This document shows positions 37,440 through 47,790 of a stretch of 64,000 nucleotides of DNA, piece after piece. Origin of the DNA: Oenanthe sinensis (Eukaryota; Streptophyta; Magnoliopsida; Apiales; Apiaceae); contig CM053801.1 in the NCBI GenBank assembly GCA_028671895.1, positions 40,676,836-40,740,835 on the forward strand. The letters run 5' to 3'. The translations under genes and the position numbers were made by a program. Each line of letters starts with the position of its first letter. Positions within the stretch are counted from its first letter, which is position 1. The notes under the pieces were generated by a model. It was not told the DNA's origin. It did no database searches and was given only the letters and a program-made list of their open reading frames with translations.

Positions 37440-37899
37440 AAACTAGGTCAACTCTATGCTGACGTTCCTCTGGGTTGACATCTTTCATTGATCTAGGATC
37501 AACGAGGTTGGCTTAATCCCTTCTAAAATGGGAGGAGGTCGGTCGCCCCTTAGTTGACGTCCTTCATTGATCTAAGATCAGCGAGGTCGGTCGAAGCCCT
37601 TCAAAAAATAGGAGGAGACCGACCTCCTCTTGTTTGATGTCCTTCGTTGATCTAGGATTAATAAAATCGGCTGAATCCTTTCAAAAAAAAGGGAGGAGAC
37701 CGGCCGCCCCTTGGTTAACATCCTTCGTTGATCAAGGATCAACGAGGTCAGCCAAAACCCTTAAAAAAATGGGAGGAGACCGGCTACTCCTTGGTTGATG
37801 CCCTTGGTTGATCAAGGATCAATGAGGTCGGCTGAAGCCTTCAAAAAATAGATGAGACCGGCCGCTCCTTGGTTGACATCCTTCGTTGATCAAGGATCA
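37440..37899. repeat. 80-bp tandem array, left part
   Basis: Five to six units of about 80 bases, each containing TTGATCAAGGATCAACGAGG, then TCGGCTGAAGCCCTTCAAAA and GGGAGGAGACCGGCC. The array stops abruptly at 37899 after GGATCA and resumes at 41104, so it was one array split by an insertion. Confidence 0.85.
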
Positions 37900-37977
37900 T
37901 TTCGTATGTGGGGCCGCTGTTTAGAATCGATTCTTTCTTCTTCAATCCTATGGATTCTCCGAATCACAAAAGAATAA

Positions 37978-38551
37978 GAGGCCGTTTGGGATTGCTTAAA
38001 ATAAGTTACTTTTGACTTAATGAAGGTGTTTTTAACTTAATTCATAAAGTAAAGTTTTTTACTTTAAGTTGAATGAATGTGTTTGGGTAATTTTACTTAA
38101 AGTTAAATGAGAGTTTAATAATTTTGACTTTAAAAAATTTTAAATTCATATTATTTAAACTTTACAAGAGTCCTGAAAGCAAAAAAAAAATAAAAATCAA
38201 AAAATCAAAAAGTCATAAGCAAAAGTACCTGAAAGGTACTTTTTACTTATTAGAACTTTTCTCCTAAAAGTTAGCTTAAAGCCGGAGTACACAAATTAAT
38301 ATTTGTAATAAGTTACTTTTTTTTAAAAGTATTTTCATATATTTTTTTGAAAATTAATATTTATTTTAGAAATTTAAGACCAAATCTTATTTCCAAATTT
38401 GAAAATAAGTTACTTATTTTCAGAAAAAGTACATATATACCAACTTTTTCAGTTTATAAACTGCTTATAAGCTAAGACAAACAGGGTCAAACACATCAAA
38501 AGCTCCTAAAAGCTCTTTTTTACTCGAAGCTACTAAAGCCAAACAGACTCT
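37978..38551. mobile_element. MITE-like element with GAGGCCGTTTGG / GAGTCTGTTTGG ends
   Basis: The left end is GAGGCCGTTTGGGATTGC and the right end in reverse is GAGTCTGTTTGGCTTTAG, imperfect inverted repeats around a very AT-rich core made of AAGTTACTT and AAAAGTA words. The target duplication is not clear (AAG on both sides is possible). A related family lies at 25500-25705. Confidence 0.5.
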
Positions 38552-38839
38552 AAGTACTAAAATGAATTATTTGACCGGTCAATAAAAACCGGTCTGATTC
38601 CCCCTTCTTCCCATCAATCCATCACACACAGAGATTCTCATCACACAGTCCATCACGCAGTCCATCACACACAGAGAGATTCGTTTTGCAGGGAGATTCG
38701 GAGAGATTCGTTCGATAAAATATACCGAGCATAGATTAGCTCGTTCATCACGCAGTCCAATGGCGTTGTTATATATAACAGTATTGATAATTGAGATTCT
38801 CCACCTTCCTATCTTTGCTAAACATCCCATTAAGGTAAT

Positions 38840-39193
38840 ATGGAATCCTCTTCCTCTTCCTCTTCCTCTTCTTTTGCCACCTCTATCTGTGAAATTATTC
38901 AGACTGGGGAGTCACTTTACAGGAAAATGTTGGCCATAACTAGAAATTACCCTGACCTTGTTCCTGTACTAAGCATTCTGTTAGTTGTCAATAAACTAAT
39001 TTATAACAAGGATATAAAAAAATCTCAGGAAGAAGTTGATAAACTAAAGAAGAAGATGAAGGCTCTGAACAAGACTCTGGAGAAGGAGAACAAGGAGAGA
39101 AATGACCAATTTAATGAAGTGATGAAGGCAATTGGTCAATTGAGGGGGGAAATAAGAGAAGCCGCCGGAGAAGACTCCGGAGAAGATGTTTGA
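38840..39193 (+). CDS. Intact 117-aa Ser-rich, coiled-coil ORF of unknown origin
   Basis: The frame is complete from ATG 38840 to TGA. It begins with Met-Glu and a run of nine Ser residues (TCC/TCT repeats). A hydrophobic stretch follows (VPVLSILLVVNKLI, about residues 40-55), which may be a membrane or amphipathic segment. Then a Lys/Glu-rich coiled coil (about 60-110: EEVDKLKKKMKALNKTLEKE) and an acidic end. I do not recognise the family. It lies in a mosaic of captured fragments, so it may be a captured gene piece that stayed open, a new chimeric ORF, or chance. TATA-like sequence (GTTATATATAAC at about 38767) lies 70 bases upstream. Confidence 0.4.
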   Translation: MESSSSSSSSSFATSICEIIQTGESLYRKMLAITRNYPDLVPVLSILLVVNKLIYNKDIKKSQEEVDKLKKKMKALNKTLEKENKERNDQFNEVMKAIGQLRGEIREAAGEDSGEDV

Positions 39194-39432
39194 GTTTTCT
39201 GTTGATTCATTTTTTTTCTTTTTCTATTTTCTGTTGTTTGTTTGTTGATGTTGATGGAGAAGACGCTGGATGTTGATGTTTGTTGTTTTATATTAATGTT
39301 CAAGTGGTTGTTTCCTATTACCTTCTTGTCAATATTAATGTTCAACTGGTTGTTTCCTTTTTAAGCTAAAAATGCCAAATCCATTTTCTCATTTGTTCTG
39401 TTGAAAAGCCTATATCCAAGGAAGATGATCCC

Positions 39433-39615
39433 GTGGTTAATGTATCGAGAACTGATACCGATATTCTGGTAGTAGAGGATACGTTAGTGGGAAATGGTTT
39501 GGGGAATGGAGATGAGGATGTACCTGGTGGGTCTGCTCAGACTAGGGATTATTACTTGGGTTCTTCGTATTATTGTATTTTCTCTATGATGCTTATGAAT
39601 TTATCAGATGCATGA
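39433..39615 (+). pseudogene. Unidentified open fragment in the mosaic insert
   Basis: An acidic segment (TDTDILVVEDTLVG, GNGDEDVPGGSAQT), open upstream to about 39405, with no recognised domain. It looks like exon-derived protein sequence by composition, but the source gene is unknown. Confidence 0.3.
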
Positions 39616-40059
39616 GGTTATTTGTTTTTGAATGCGTAGTTTTGTTATAACTTATGTAATGAGTAAGGTGTTATCCTTATCCTTTGTTTTTGTAAAGGGC
39701 AAAAGATTCATGAGAGTTATAAAATGAACAGCTCCTGTGCGGATATCCTCTTATTTGCTGCAGGTTCCGTGCTTGTTTTTTTAATGGATATTAGCTTTTA
39801 TATTCAGTGAATGGCATCTTAGCGAACAAGTGTACTGTTATAAACAATTGAATCAACTGTTAGCCATAACAATGACCTCTATTTTAAAGTAAAGATTCTA
39901 TATACATGTCTCCATTGCTACCTAGATGTATATTAATAGTTTTGTCCACTTGCCTTGTCTAGTGTAAAAGTTTATGCTTTAAAATTGTTGCCGGAGTCTG
40001 CTATTTTATCCTGCTCCTTTAGCTTCCAGTACAAAGGTCAAATTTCTTGTAATCCTAGT

Positions 40060-40410
40060 TGGAAGGAGAAAAAGGTAATCCTGTTTGTGATTAGTTTCTT
40101 GTAATCGTTAAATAATTTAGGATTAATTATACTAAAATTTTGAGGATAACGTGTAACTTGTTTGAATAAATAGGAAAGCAAGGTGCTCAAGTTTCTTGGC
40201 TTTATGTGGAATCCACTTTCATGGGTCATGGAAGCTGCTACTATAATGGCCATTGCACTGGCTAATGGTGATGGGAAGCCTCCAGATTGGCAAGATTTTG
40301 TCAGTATTATTTGCTTGCTTGCAATCAACTCGACGAGTAGTTTCATTGAAGAAAACAATCCTGGTAATGCTGCAGTAGGACTTATGGCTGGTCTGGCTCC
40401 CAAAACAAAG
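40060..40410 (+). pseudogene. Plasma-membrane H+-ATPase (P-type) gene fragment with intron
   Basis: 40174-40410 is a full exon of 79 codons, bordered by an acceptor (AAATAG) and donor (GTATGC). It encodes KFLGFMWNPLSWVMEAA, IMAIALANGDGKPPDW, SFIEENN and LMAGLAPKTK, the N-terminal cytoplasmic to first transmembrane region of plant H+-ATPases. A trace of the preceding exon ends at 40074 (GAGAAAAAG before GTAATC), matching the known E-K-K exon end, with a 99-base intron between. The rest of the roughly 950-aa pump is absent, so this is a captured piece with no pump function. Confidence 0.85.
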
Positions 40411-40429
40411 GTATGCATGAGTTCATGCA

Positions 40430-40547
40430 GGCAAGACCATGGCTCTGGTAGGGCAAAGTGGATCGGGCAAAAGCTCTGTAATTGCTTTAATACTTCAATT
40501 TTATGACCCGTTGGCTGGGAAGATTATGATTGATGGTAAGTTTCTCA
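40430..40547 (+). pseudogene. ABCB (P-glycoprotein-type) transporter Walker A fragment
   Basis: The frame from 40430 reads GKTMALVGQSGSGKSSVIAL, then FYDPLAGKIMIDGK. This is the Walker A (GQSGSGKSS) and following strand of a plant ABCB nucleotide-binding domain. The preceding CAG is acceptor-like. It starts 20 bases after the donor of the H+-ATPase exon, too close for a normal intron, so two unrelated genes have been joined. No other ABCB part is seen. Confidence 0.8.
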
Positions 40548-41103
40548 AGCACGTGATGGTAAGTTTCCAGAGGAGGCCAGGGGAGTGACAAAGCTTCCCT
40601 GAAAATGACTTGGTATTTGACAAAAAATTATGTATTTAATGTTATTTAGGCACGTGAAAGCATCAATGCTATTATCACCTCCTTTTGTTTTATGTTATGA
40701 CTTTTTTATCATTAAAGTCAGGAGGATGCAGCGAGGAAAGCAGGAAAAAAAAGAGGAGAGGCTGATATTGGATTGGAGGTTCGATTTCTGATTTGATGCT
40801 TTTTAGTTCTACTTCTGAGTGAGTTCGACTAATGTCATGTTGGATTCTGTTTGGTTTGATTTCTATTGAGGTTAGTTGTCCTTGCCCCGTATTAGCGCAG
40901 GTCGAATAACTGAGCAAAGGTTGCTCTGCTTTCCAAATTTATTAAACCAGCAGGGTATGTGTAGAAACATTTAATTTTGTAGAGTTTTTGTTGAACTCAC
41001 ATTGTAGTTGAAATGTAGTCTTGTTCTTTTGGTGGTCTTGTTCTTTTATGTATAATATACATGTTAGGGTTCGAAAGTTTGTTTCTTTAAGTTCAAAACC
41101 CTT
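40548..41103. other. Right end of the mosaic insert
   Basis: Mostly non-coding; a short frame near 40722-40785 (QEDAARKAGKKRGEAD) looks protein-like, but I cannot assign it. AT-rich to the boundary at 41103. Confidence 0.3.
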
Positions 41104-41360
41104 GATCAACGAGGTCGGCTGAAGCTCATCAAAAAATGGGAGGAAACTAGCTATTCCTTGGTTGACATCCTTCATTGATCAAAGAGGTCGGCCGAAGCCC
41201 TTCAAAAATGGGAGGAGACGGGTTTCTTCTTGATCAATGAGGTCGGCCAAAGCCATTTAAAAAATGGGAGGGGACCGACGACTCCTTGGTTGACACCCTT
41301 TTTTTTATCAAGGATTAATGAGGTCAGCCGAAGTCCTTCAAAAATGGGAAGAGATTGGCT
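41104..41360. repeat. 80-bp tandem array, right part
   Basis: The array resumes with GATCAACGAGGTCGGCTGAAG and continues for about three irregular units (60-80 bases) before changing into a related 115-bp unit. Confidence 0.8.
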
Positions 41361-41363
41361 GAC

Positions 41364-41700
41364 TCTGGTCATCTGACTTCATTGATCAAAGATCAACCTC
41401 GGCCGACTCCGGGCCTTGATTAAGAAATCATCTTTTCTGATCTTCTTAAGCCCTTTAAAATGGGAAGAGGTTGGCCACCTCTGGTCATTTGACCTCGTTA
41501 TTCAAGGATCAACCTCGGCCAACTCCGGGCTTTGATAAAGAAATCATCCTTTTTGATCTATTTGAGCCCTTAAAAATGGTAAGGGGTCAGCTACCTCTGG
41601 TCGGTCGGACTACTTTGATTAAGGATAAACCTCGGCCAACTCCGGGCATGGTCCAAGAGGCATCCTTCCTGGTCGCCCTAAGCTTTTTAAAATGAGCGGA
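41364..41700. repeat. 115-bp tandem array, three units
   Basis: CTCTGGTC marks unit starts at 41364, 41479 and 41595. Units share GGATCAACCTCGGCCAACTC and a GATAAAGAAATCATCCTTTT part. They include words from the 80-bp unit (TTGATCAAGGATCAACCTCGG), suggesting one unit type arose from the other. Confidence 0.75.
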
Positions 41701-41733
41701 GATCGGTATCCTTTGGGTTGATGAACGTCGTCG

Positions 41734-41812
41734 GCCTAAGACCACTTGAGGTCTTCTCCGCCCTAATATCACTTGAGGTCTTCTCCGGCCTAAAACCACT
41801 TGAGGTTGTCCT
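41734..41812. repeat. 27-bp tandem repeat, three units
   Basis: Units of about 26-28 bases, GCCTAAGACCACTTGAGG then TCTTCTCC, start at 41734, 41760 and 41788. Read on the - strand they give a 9-residue repeat (VLGRRRPQV), but no gene supports it. Confidence 0.75.
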
Positions 41813-42610
41813 AAACTCTTTAGATGAGCTAAGGTTGGCCCCCTCTAGTTGATGAACATCGTCGACCTAGGACCATTTCAGGTCTTCTCAAGCTCTTTAA
41901 ATGAGATAAGGTTGGCCTCTTTTGGTTGACAAATTCTTGGACCTAGGATCAAGCCAGGTCCTCTTCATTAGCCTTCCAGGTTTTTTTGATTGAATACATC
42001 TTGGACATGAAATTCATGACTTCTGGTCAACTTCCTCGATTAGTGTCCTTAATCCTTGATTAAAGTTCGACTTTGTCTTTTTCGTTCTCTTAGGTGAAAT
42101 TAGCGTTTGAGTCGTTGCTGGTGCCTTCGCTCGTCATTCGTCACCTATTTGAACATTCATTCGTCGTTCATTGCTTATTTGAGCATTCATTCGATACTCA
42201 TCGAGCCTGAATCGGGCCTCCTTGTTTCCTTGATACGGAATTCTATTTCGTCTCTCTTTTTGCATCATAAACATTTCTTGATGGATTTACTTAGGTCCAT
42301 TGGCTTGGTAACCTGCATGTCTCGTAGGTTTTGTAGATTATATTTTCATGTTTAGGGAGTCGACATGCTTTGATTCGTTGTACAGAGTCATTTCGAGCTT
42401 CTAGTCTACCGGTTTCTGGTCTATCGAGTAGTTTAGGGAGTGAACATGCTTTCGTTCCTCGTAAGGAACCATGTTGCGTCCCTGGTTGCCCGAGTTATTG
42501 TGGAGGACAACGTCATTTTTGAGCCTAAGTGGGCATAAATTTTTGTGTTTTAGTGTATCATATGGAGGAGATTGAACCTGGCTTTAGGTTTCTAGAATAT
42601 CATGTTTGCG
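41813..42610. other. Non-coding part between tandem arrays and integrase remnant
   Basis: More diverged copies of the array words (GATGAACATCGTCG, TTTAAATGAG) fade out by about 42000. The integrase core expected here on the - strand is absent. Confidence 0.5.
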
Positions 42611-42615
42611 AGTCT

Positions 42616-44099
42616 TTATTCCATACTTAGTATCTCAGGCCAGTAAAAGTGACAGACGATATTGTGAGCTAGGGCTCTGCCACTTAAGTGTTTCCCACAT
42701 ATTCTTTCATGAACTTCCCTTAGTGTCAGCTCGTCTTCTTGAAGTCTCGGGCATTTTAGATATAGGATGACAAATGATTTCTTATAGAGGATACCATCGA
42801 TCAAGGCATACCTCAAGGTCCTCACAGTTAGCTTCCTAGCTTCCATGGGGTTAGTCGGAGTCCAACCATTTTCAAGGTGAGCCTTTATTGGGTCAATCTA
42901 ACAACTTTCTTGGCTGATTAGGGCCACCTACTTGCCTTCAATACTTGGTGTATTCAACACTTGAAATTAGACATTTCCCAAGCACCTTTTGGCATCCAAG
43001 GACGTGAATTAAGACAGGGAATCAGCCTTCATATTTTCTTCCCTTGGGACATGCTCTATCAAACACTCTTCAAATTGAGTCATTTGAACTTTTACTATCC
43101 TTAGATACTTCATCATCATTTCATCTCGGGCCTCATACTCACCATTCACTTGCGAGATAATCAATCTCGAGTCTCCATAAATTTTCAAGTTCTGGGCTCT
43201 CAAAACCTTAGTTAGTCCTAGACCAGCGATGAGGGCCTCATACTCAGCTTCATTGTTTGTAGTTAGAAAACCCAACTTGGTTGCATATTCCACGGTGAAC
43301 CCTTTGGGGATTTATAAAAGCAGTCTCGCTCAACTTAAATTTTTTTTTGATGCCCCATCAAAATAGAGCTTCCAATACTCTTTGGACACCACCATCTTCT
43401 TTTCTTTTCCATCCTTAGGCTCTTCTTCCTTATCCTCCTGCCCCCTAATTTCTTGGTTATCAATGGTACATTCAACTATGAAATCAGCCAAGGCCTGAGC
43501 TTTGATGGCCGCATGGGCATTGTATCAAATATCAAATTCTACGAGCTCAATTGTCCATCCGATCAGTCTTTCACTTGCCTTGGGGCTATGCATAATGCTC
43601 CTCAGTGGTTGGTCCGTCAGGACATCTATTATGTGTGCTTAGAAGCAAGGCCTTAGCATTTTTAAAGTTGTGATCAATACTAGAAGAAAAAAATCGATGA
43701 CAGAGTATTTCAACTCGGCCCCAGTGTAACACTTTGTTCACATAGTAAACTAGCTTCTGAATGTTGTTCTCCTCCTTTATCAACACATCACTTAGGGCTT
43801 GCTTAGACACGATCATGTATAGATAAAGAGTCTCACCATCAACTGGCTTGGCTAGAAGTGATGGGTAGGCCATGTACTTCATTAACCCTTCAAAGGCCTC
43901 TTAAATCTCTTTGTTCCAGAATTGTTTTTTTATTTTCTTGAGTGCCTTGAAGAATGGGAGGCACTTGTCCCCTGTCTTGGAGATGAATCGCCCCAAGGCT
44001 TCCACACTTCCGGTTAGCTTCTGAACGTCCTTGACAGAACTTGGAGGTTCCATGTCGAGGATGACTTTGATCTGGGGTCCTTTGCGTGGACTCTAACAT
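42616..44099 (-). pseudogene. Tat-type RT tail, RNase H, second RNase H and integrase zinc domain
   Basis: Reading the - strand from 44099: RT thumb (KLTGSVEALGRFISKTGDK), then connection and RNase H (KYMAYPSLLAKPVDGETLYL, IQKLVYYVNKVLH, 43882-43740). The second RNase H (about 43330-43009) has FDGAS, NNEAEYEALIAGL, GDSRLIISQVNGEYEA and HVPREENMKADSLS, keeping its acidic residues. The integrase H2C2-like piece (REVHERICGKHLSGRA) ends at 42616. RT fingers and palm are deleted on one side and the integrase core on the other. Stops and frame changes occur, e.g. near 43901 and 43009. Confidence 0.75.
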
Positions 44100-44399
44100 T
44101 TATCAATGTCCTATTTCCTTGTTATCTTATTTTTTTTGTACTTGATCATTTTTAGACTTGCACACAACGGGTGCTTGGCACGTAAACGAGATCATATAAC
44201 AAGAAATAAAGAATCAAACTTGCATTAATATCATCAAAATGGGTTCAGCCCTTACATAAATATCTCCTTGGAGAATAATAAATTTTATTGTTACACTAAT
44301 GGTTTCACATGAATCTTATTGCTACTTAGTCCTACTAGATATGCTCATACCAGAGCTACTTAAAAAAATAAGACTTGAAGTTTGAGGCATACCATGCCC

Positions 44400-44816
44400 T
44401 TGGGATTTCAATGGGAAAAACTTGCCCCAATTCTGTCGGGCCTCAATCTTGTCCCATAGCAATTCCGGGCCAATTTCTATTCTCCTCTTTCTTCATCAAT
44501 ACCATTCTTTGTAGAGAACTTGACTTTTAAGTGATATGTCGAGGCTATGGCCTTGAAGGCGTGCAAACCAGTCTATTTCAGGTTTGCGTTGTAGGTGGTC
44601 GTTGCCTTAATAACAAGGAAATTTAGCATTTGAACGGCCTTTCTCGGCTCTTGTCCCAAAGTCATGGGTAGTTGTATGGTCCCTTCAAACCGGGATTCAA
44701 CTCCATTGAACCCGTGGATGGGCATGTTCGAGGGTGTGAGCTGAGAATCATTGTACCCCATCTTTATGAATGCATCATAAGACATGATATCAACAGATGA
44801 GCCATTATCTACCAGG
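44400..44816 (-). pseudogene. Tat-type retropepsin remnant joined to the LTR
   Basis: On the - strand the frame begins DLVDNGSSVDIMSYDAFIKM at 44816, carrying the catalytic D-N-G of Tat proteases. It runs through IHGFNGVESRFEGTIQLP and TTYNA to a stop near 44573, with family-like sequence (STYHLKVKFSTKNGI) beyond. It abuts U3 sequence of the 5' LTR at 44817: gag, primer-binding site and LTR R-U5 are deleted. Confidence 0.7.
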
Positions 44817-45225
44817 TCTAGGTATTCGATTAGGGTTAGGAGACTTGGAGGGCAAGTCTTTTAATTAGACTGTCGTCTTGATTTGTAGGACGTTGTTGTT
44901 TATGATTCAATTCCCATTTTTGACTCAGTTTCCTTGTTAATCGAGATATCTTGGGGGCTAATCTTTGAGTTACCTTTTAGGAAGTTTCTGGATCGTCAAG
45001 ACTTTTTGGCTAAGACGGTCTTGGGATGAGGACCATGCTAGTTGACCGAAATTGGGCATGTACCGAGCGTCCTCGGTACAGGCGCATTTTGGGCCTAATG
45101 TCTACTTCTTTATAGTCTTGGGCCTAGGTTTTCGGACCAGACTGGTCTTGGGTTTTCAGATCATATTCGAGCCTAATTAATAAGACATTAATTATGTCTT
45201 TAGAGCTTACTTTTAGCCCATATCA
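44817..45225 (-). repeat. Truncated 5' LTR of the - strand Tat element
   Basis: It aligns with 35315-35727 (U3 only). The outer end (TGATATGGGC on the - strand) and the adjacent GAAAG duplication are intact, while the inner end stops at CTAGG, a short distance upstream of where the TATA box should be. Confidence 0.8.
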
Positions 45226-45230
45226 GAAAG

Positions 45231-45643
45231 GAAGAAAGTCGACTCTCATCGAAAAATTTGTATTTGGAGATCTTCAATATACTAAAATATTTCGAAGTAG
45301 TAATGGACCTAAACGAGTTCTTGGTTAAACTACTAAACTGCACAAATATATCACGCCATTAATGGATGACTTACAATTGGATGGAAAACTTTAAAGTTTT
45401 TAAATTTTCATTAGATTATCAAGTAAAAGCTCTTATTGATTACTTGTTCATCTACGTTGGACCCGTTCCATTGATTTGAACCTAATTTTTCACCCTTCTA
45501 ACAAATTGTAAACTGCTAGTCTAATATAATGTGAGTGCAACGTGGATTAATATGTCAACAATAAGATCCATTGGTTTATAATCTAATGAAAAATTTAAAT
45601 TCTTTACTCTTTTTATCCAATTATAAATCGTCAATTAATAGCA

Positions 45644-45647
<4 letters not shown>
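45231..45647. other. Right flank of the gypsy insertion, non-coding
   Basis: Continuation of the sequence that ends at 35111 on the left of the element. AT-rich, no ORF. Confidence 0.4.
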
Positions 45648-46125
<478 letters not shown>

Positions 46126-46795
46126 AATTATAAGTAAATATTAGCTAAATTTCAAATAATATATGTAGATAGAGTAATATTAGAGGTACAAAATTATTTT
46201 CTCGCTATTAATGCGTCATTACAATTTTTTTTTAATTGGTGTGATTTATGTGAATGCAAGGAAATTCATTATTATTAATTAAATTAGAGATAATTAGAAC
46301 ATAACACATTGTATTTGGAAAATATTTTGTGAACAAATATGGGACCGGTAGTATTACTCTATATTGTATGCTTATATGACATCTAATAAATAATACTATT
46401 AATATTATTTATTAATTGATAACTGAAATTATCCATTTAAGTTAATCACTAAGAGAGAGTATCATATATAATCTTATTCGATGTACGAGAATTTTCAACG
46501 CATATCGAGTTCATGGTGAATCGCAAAAAGCGAATGACAAAATAACATAATTATATTAAGTATAAAGTATTAATGCATAATCATTTCAAAAATGGGTTTC
46601 ATTGCAATAATAAACTGTACATGAAGGGATATAATGTATAGTCTGAATAGAGTTGCGTGCTTGCATGATCATGCTACAATAAGAAATTGTAGTAGTGACA
46701 AACAAAAACAACTTAGATATTATTATTTGATTTTAATTAATATTTACTTTTGGGATTTTATATCCCTATATAAATAATATTAAGATATTTAAATT
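46126..46795. other. AT-rich spacer
   Basis: No gene, array or terminal repeat recognised. Confidence 0.4.
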
Positions 46796-46799
46796 ATAA

Positions 46800-47790
46800 C
46801 CTCTATAACTTGTGATGTCAACTCGGTTACCAGGTTCATCCTTATCAAGTTTAGTGACAGTTGCCATTGAACTTTTTGTTGGGGACGCATCTTCAAAATC
46901 ATACTTTTTTCAAAAAGATCTCTAATGTACTTGGTCTTCGAATGAAGATTCTATCTATTCTGTGACTTACTTGGAGACCAAGGAAGTATAAGTAGTACAA
47001 CTCTCCCATCGTACTTGTTTCATACTTACTTTGCATTAACTTAACAAATCTATTACACAATTGATCGTTAATAGAACCAAATATAATATTACTCTATTTG
47101 GTCCTAAACAATAGCCTTTTGACTTTTTTGCACACATATTTAGGAGTAAAAAACACATAGCTATAATTGATATTAGTTTTTAATTATTATATCATATAAA
47201 AGTTTAAATTCTAAATTTTTATTTAATATAAATTTTTCTTAAATATATGTATGTGTTTTTTACTCCTAAACATGTGTGACAAAGAGTCAAGAAATTATTA
47301 TTAGGGACCAGAGGGAGTATCTACATATACTTGTACTAATATCATGTCATTTTTATTCATTTATGAAACAGAGTCCGATAGAGTGTCATATCATGTCCAA
47401 GGTACTTGCTTGAGTCCACAAACTATGCAAATTCTAGTTCTTCAAATCTTAGGGATTGTTCCACATATACTTCTTGTCCAAGCTCTCCATTCAGGAATGT
47501 ACTCTTCATATCCATTTGATATACCTTAAAGTTTGAATGTTTTGTGAATGCCAGAAACATTTTGATAGTTTCAAATCTGGTGCATATGTTTTATTATAAT
47601 TTATTCTCCTTATTAAGAGTAATCATTCGCAACTAGTCTAGCTTTATCTCTCGTGAAAATGTCATCTTTATCTAGTTTATTCTTGAATATCCACTTTGTG
47701 TCAATTACTGATTTATCTTTTGGCCTAAACATGAGCTTCCAAAACTTCAAATTGATTGAGTTTTTTTTGCATTGCAATAACCCAACCAAG
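46800..47790 (-). pseudogene. Copia reverse transcriptase, heavily decayed
   Basis: From 47790 leftwards on the - strand: EESLEDLGWVIAMQKKLNQF, then KDKSVIDTKWIFKNKL and KARLVANDY (copia RT fingers), then KVYQMDMKSTFLNGELGQEV and VYVEQ. After a MITE come weaker matches to the later RT (YETSTMGELYYLYFLGLQV) and KLDKDEPGNRVDITSYRG near 46800, the start of the RT-RNase H connection. Many stops and frameshifts. No LTR was found nearby. Confidence 0.7.
47092..47317. mobile_element. Stowaway-type MITE (226 bp) inside the copia RT
   Basis: TA stands at both ends (47090-47091 and 47318-47319). The right terminus in reverse reads CTCCCTCTGGTCCCTAATAA and the left CTCTATTTGGTCCTAAACAA, both close to the Stowaway consensus CTCCCTCYGTCC. 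The arms also share CTTTTGACT/TCTTGACTC. It has no coding capacity and splits the copia RT frame, so it is younger than the copia copy. Confidence 0.75.

Larger units (their letters stand above)
37900..41103. mobile_element. 3.2-kb insertion: mosaic of host gene fragments
   Basis: It interrupts the 80-bp array; GATCA stands on both sides (37895-37899, 41104-41108). Ends are TTTCGTATGTGG and CAAAACCCTT. Inside, left to right: a MITE-like segment (37978-38551), an intact 117-codon ORF (38840-39193), an unidentified open fragment (39433-39615), a plasma-membrane H+-ATPase exon (40174-40410) and an ABCB transporter Walker A exon (40430-40547). Introns or splice sites are retained, so the pieces were taken from DNA. 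I see no long inverted repeats (Pack-MULE), no CACTA ends, and no TC...CTRR ends (Helitron), so the carrier class is open. Confidence 0.65.
35112..45225 (-). mobile_element. Ty3/gypsy Tat-lineage retrotransposon with tandem-array 3' region
   Basis: Both ends are defined: the duplication GAAAG flanks it (35107-35111 and 45226-45230), and the ends are TGTTATGG...CCATATCA on the + strand. Reading the - strand: truncated 5' LTR (45225-44817), protease, remains of RT, RNase H, second RNase H, integrase zinc domain, then about 6.9 kb of non-coding tandem arrays, polypurine tract and full 3' LTR (35727-35112). The second RNase H places it in the Tat lineage. Gag, most of RT and the integrase core are missing. 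A 3.2-kb gene-fragment insert lies inside one tandem array. Confidence 0.85.

Noticed and set aside
40183..40506. 107-codon frame as an H+-ATPase/ABCB fusion protein
   Set aside because: The frame leaves the H+-ATPase exon through its donor site and reads the ABCB piece out of frame, so no meaningful fusion results.
37900..41103. Helitron, Pack-MULE or CACTA identity for the mosaic insert
   Set aside because: I could not see TC...CTRR ends with a hairpin, long terminal inverted repeats with a 9-bp duplication, or CACTA ends, so no class was assigned.
41587..41799. - strand frame with a 9-residue Arg-rich repeat
   Set aside because: It is the translation of a 27-bp tandem repeat in the non-coding 3' region of the gypsy element.
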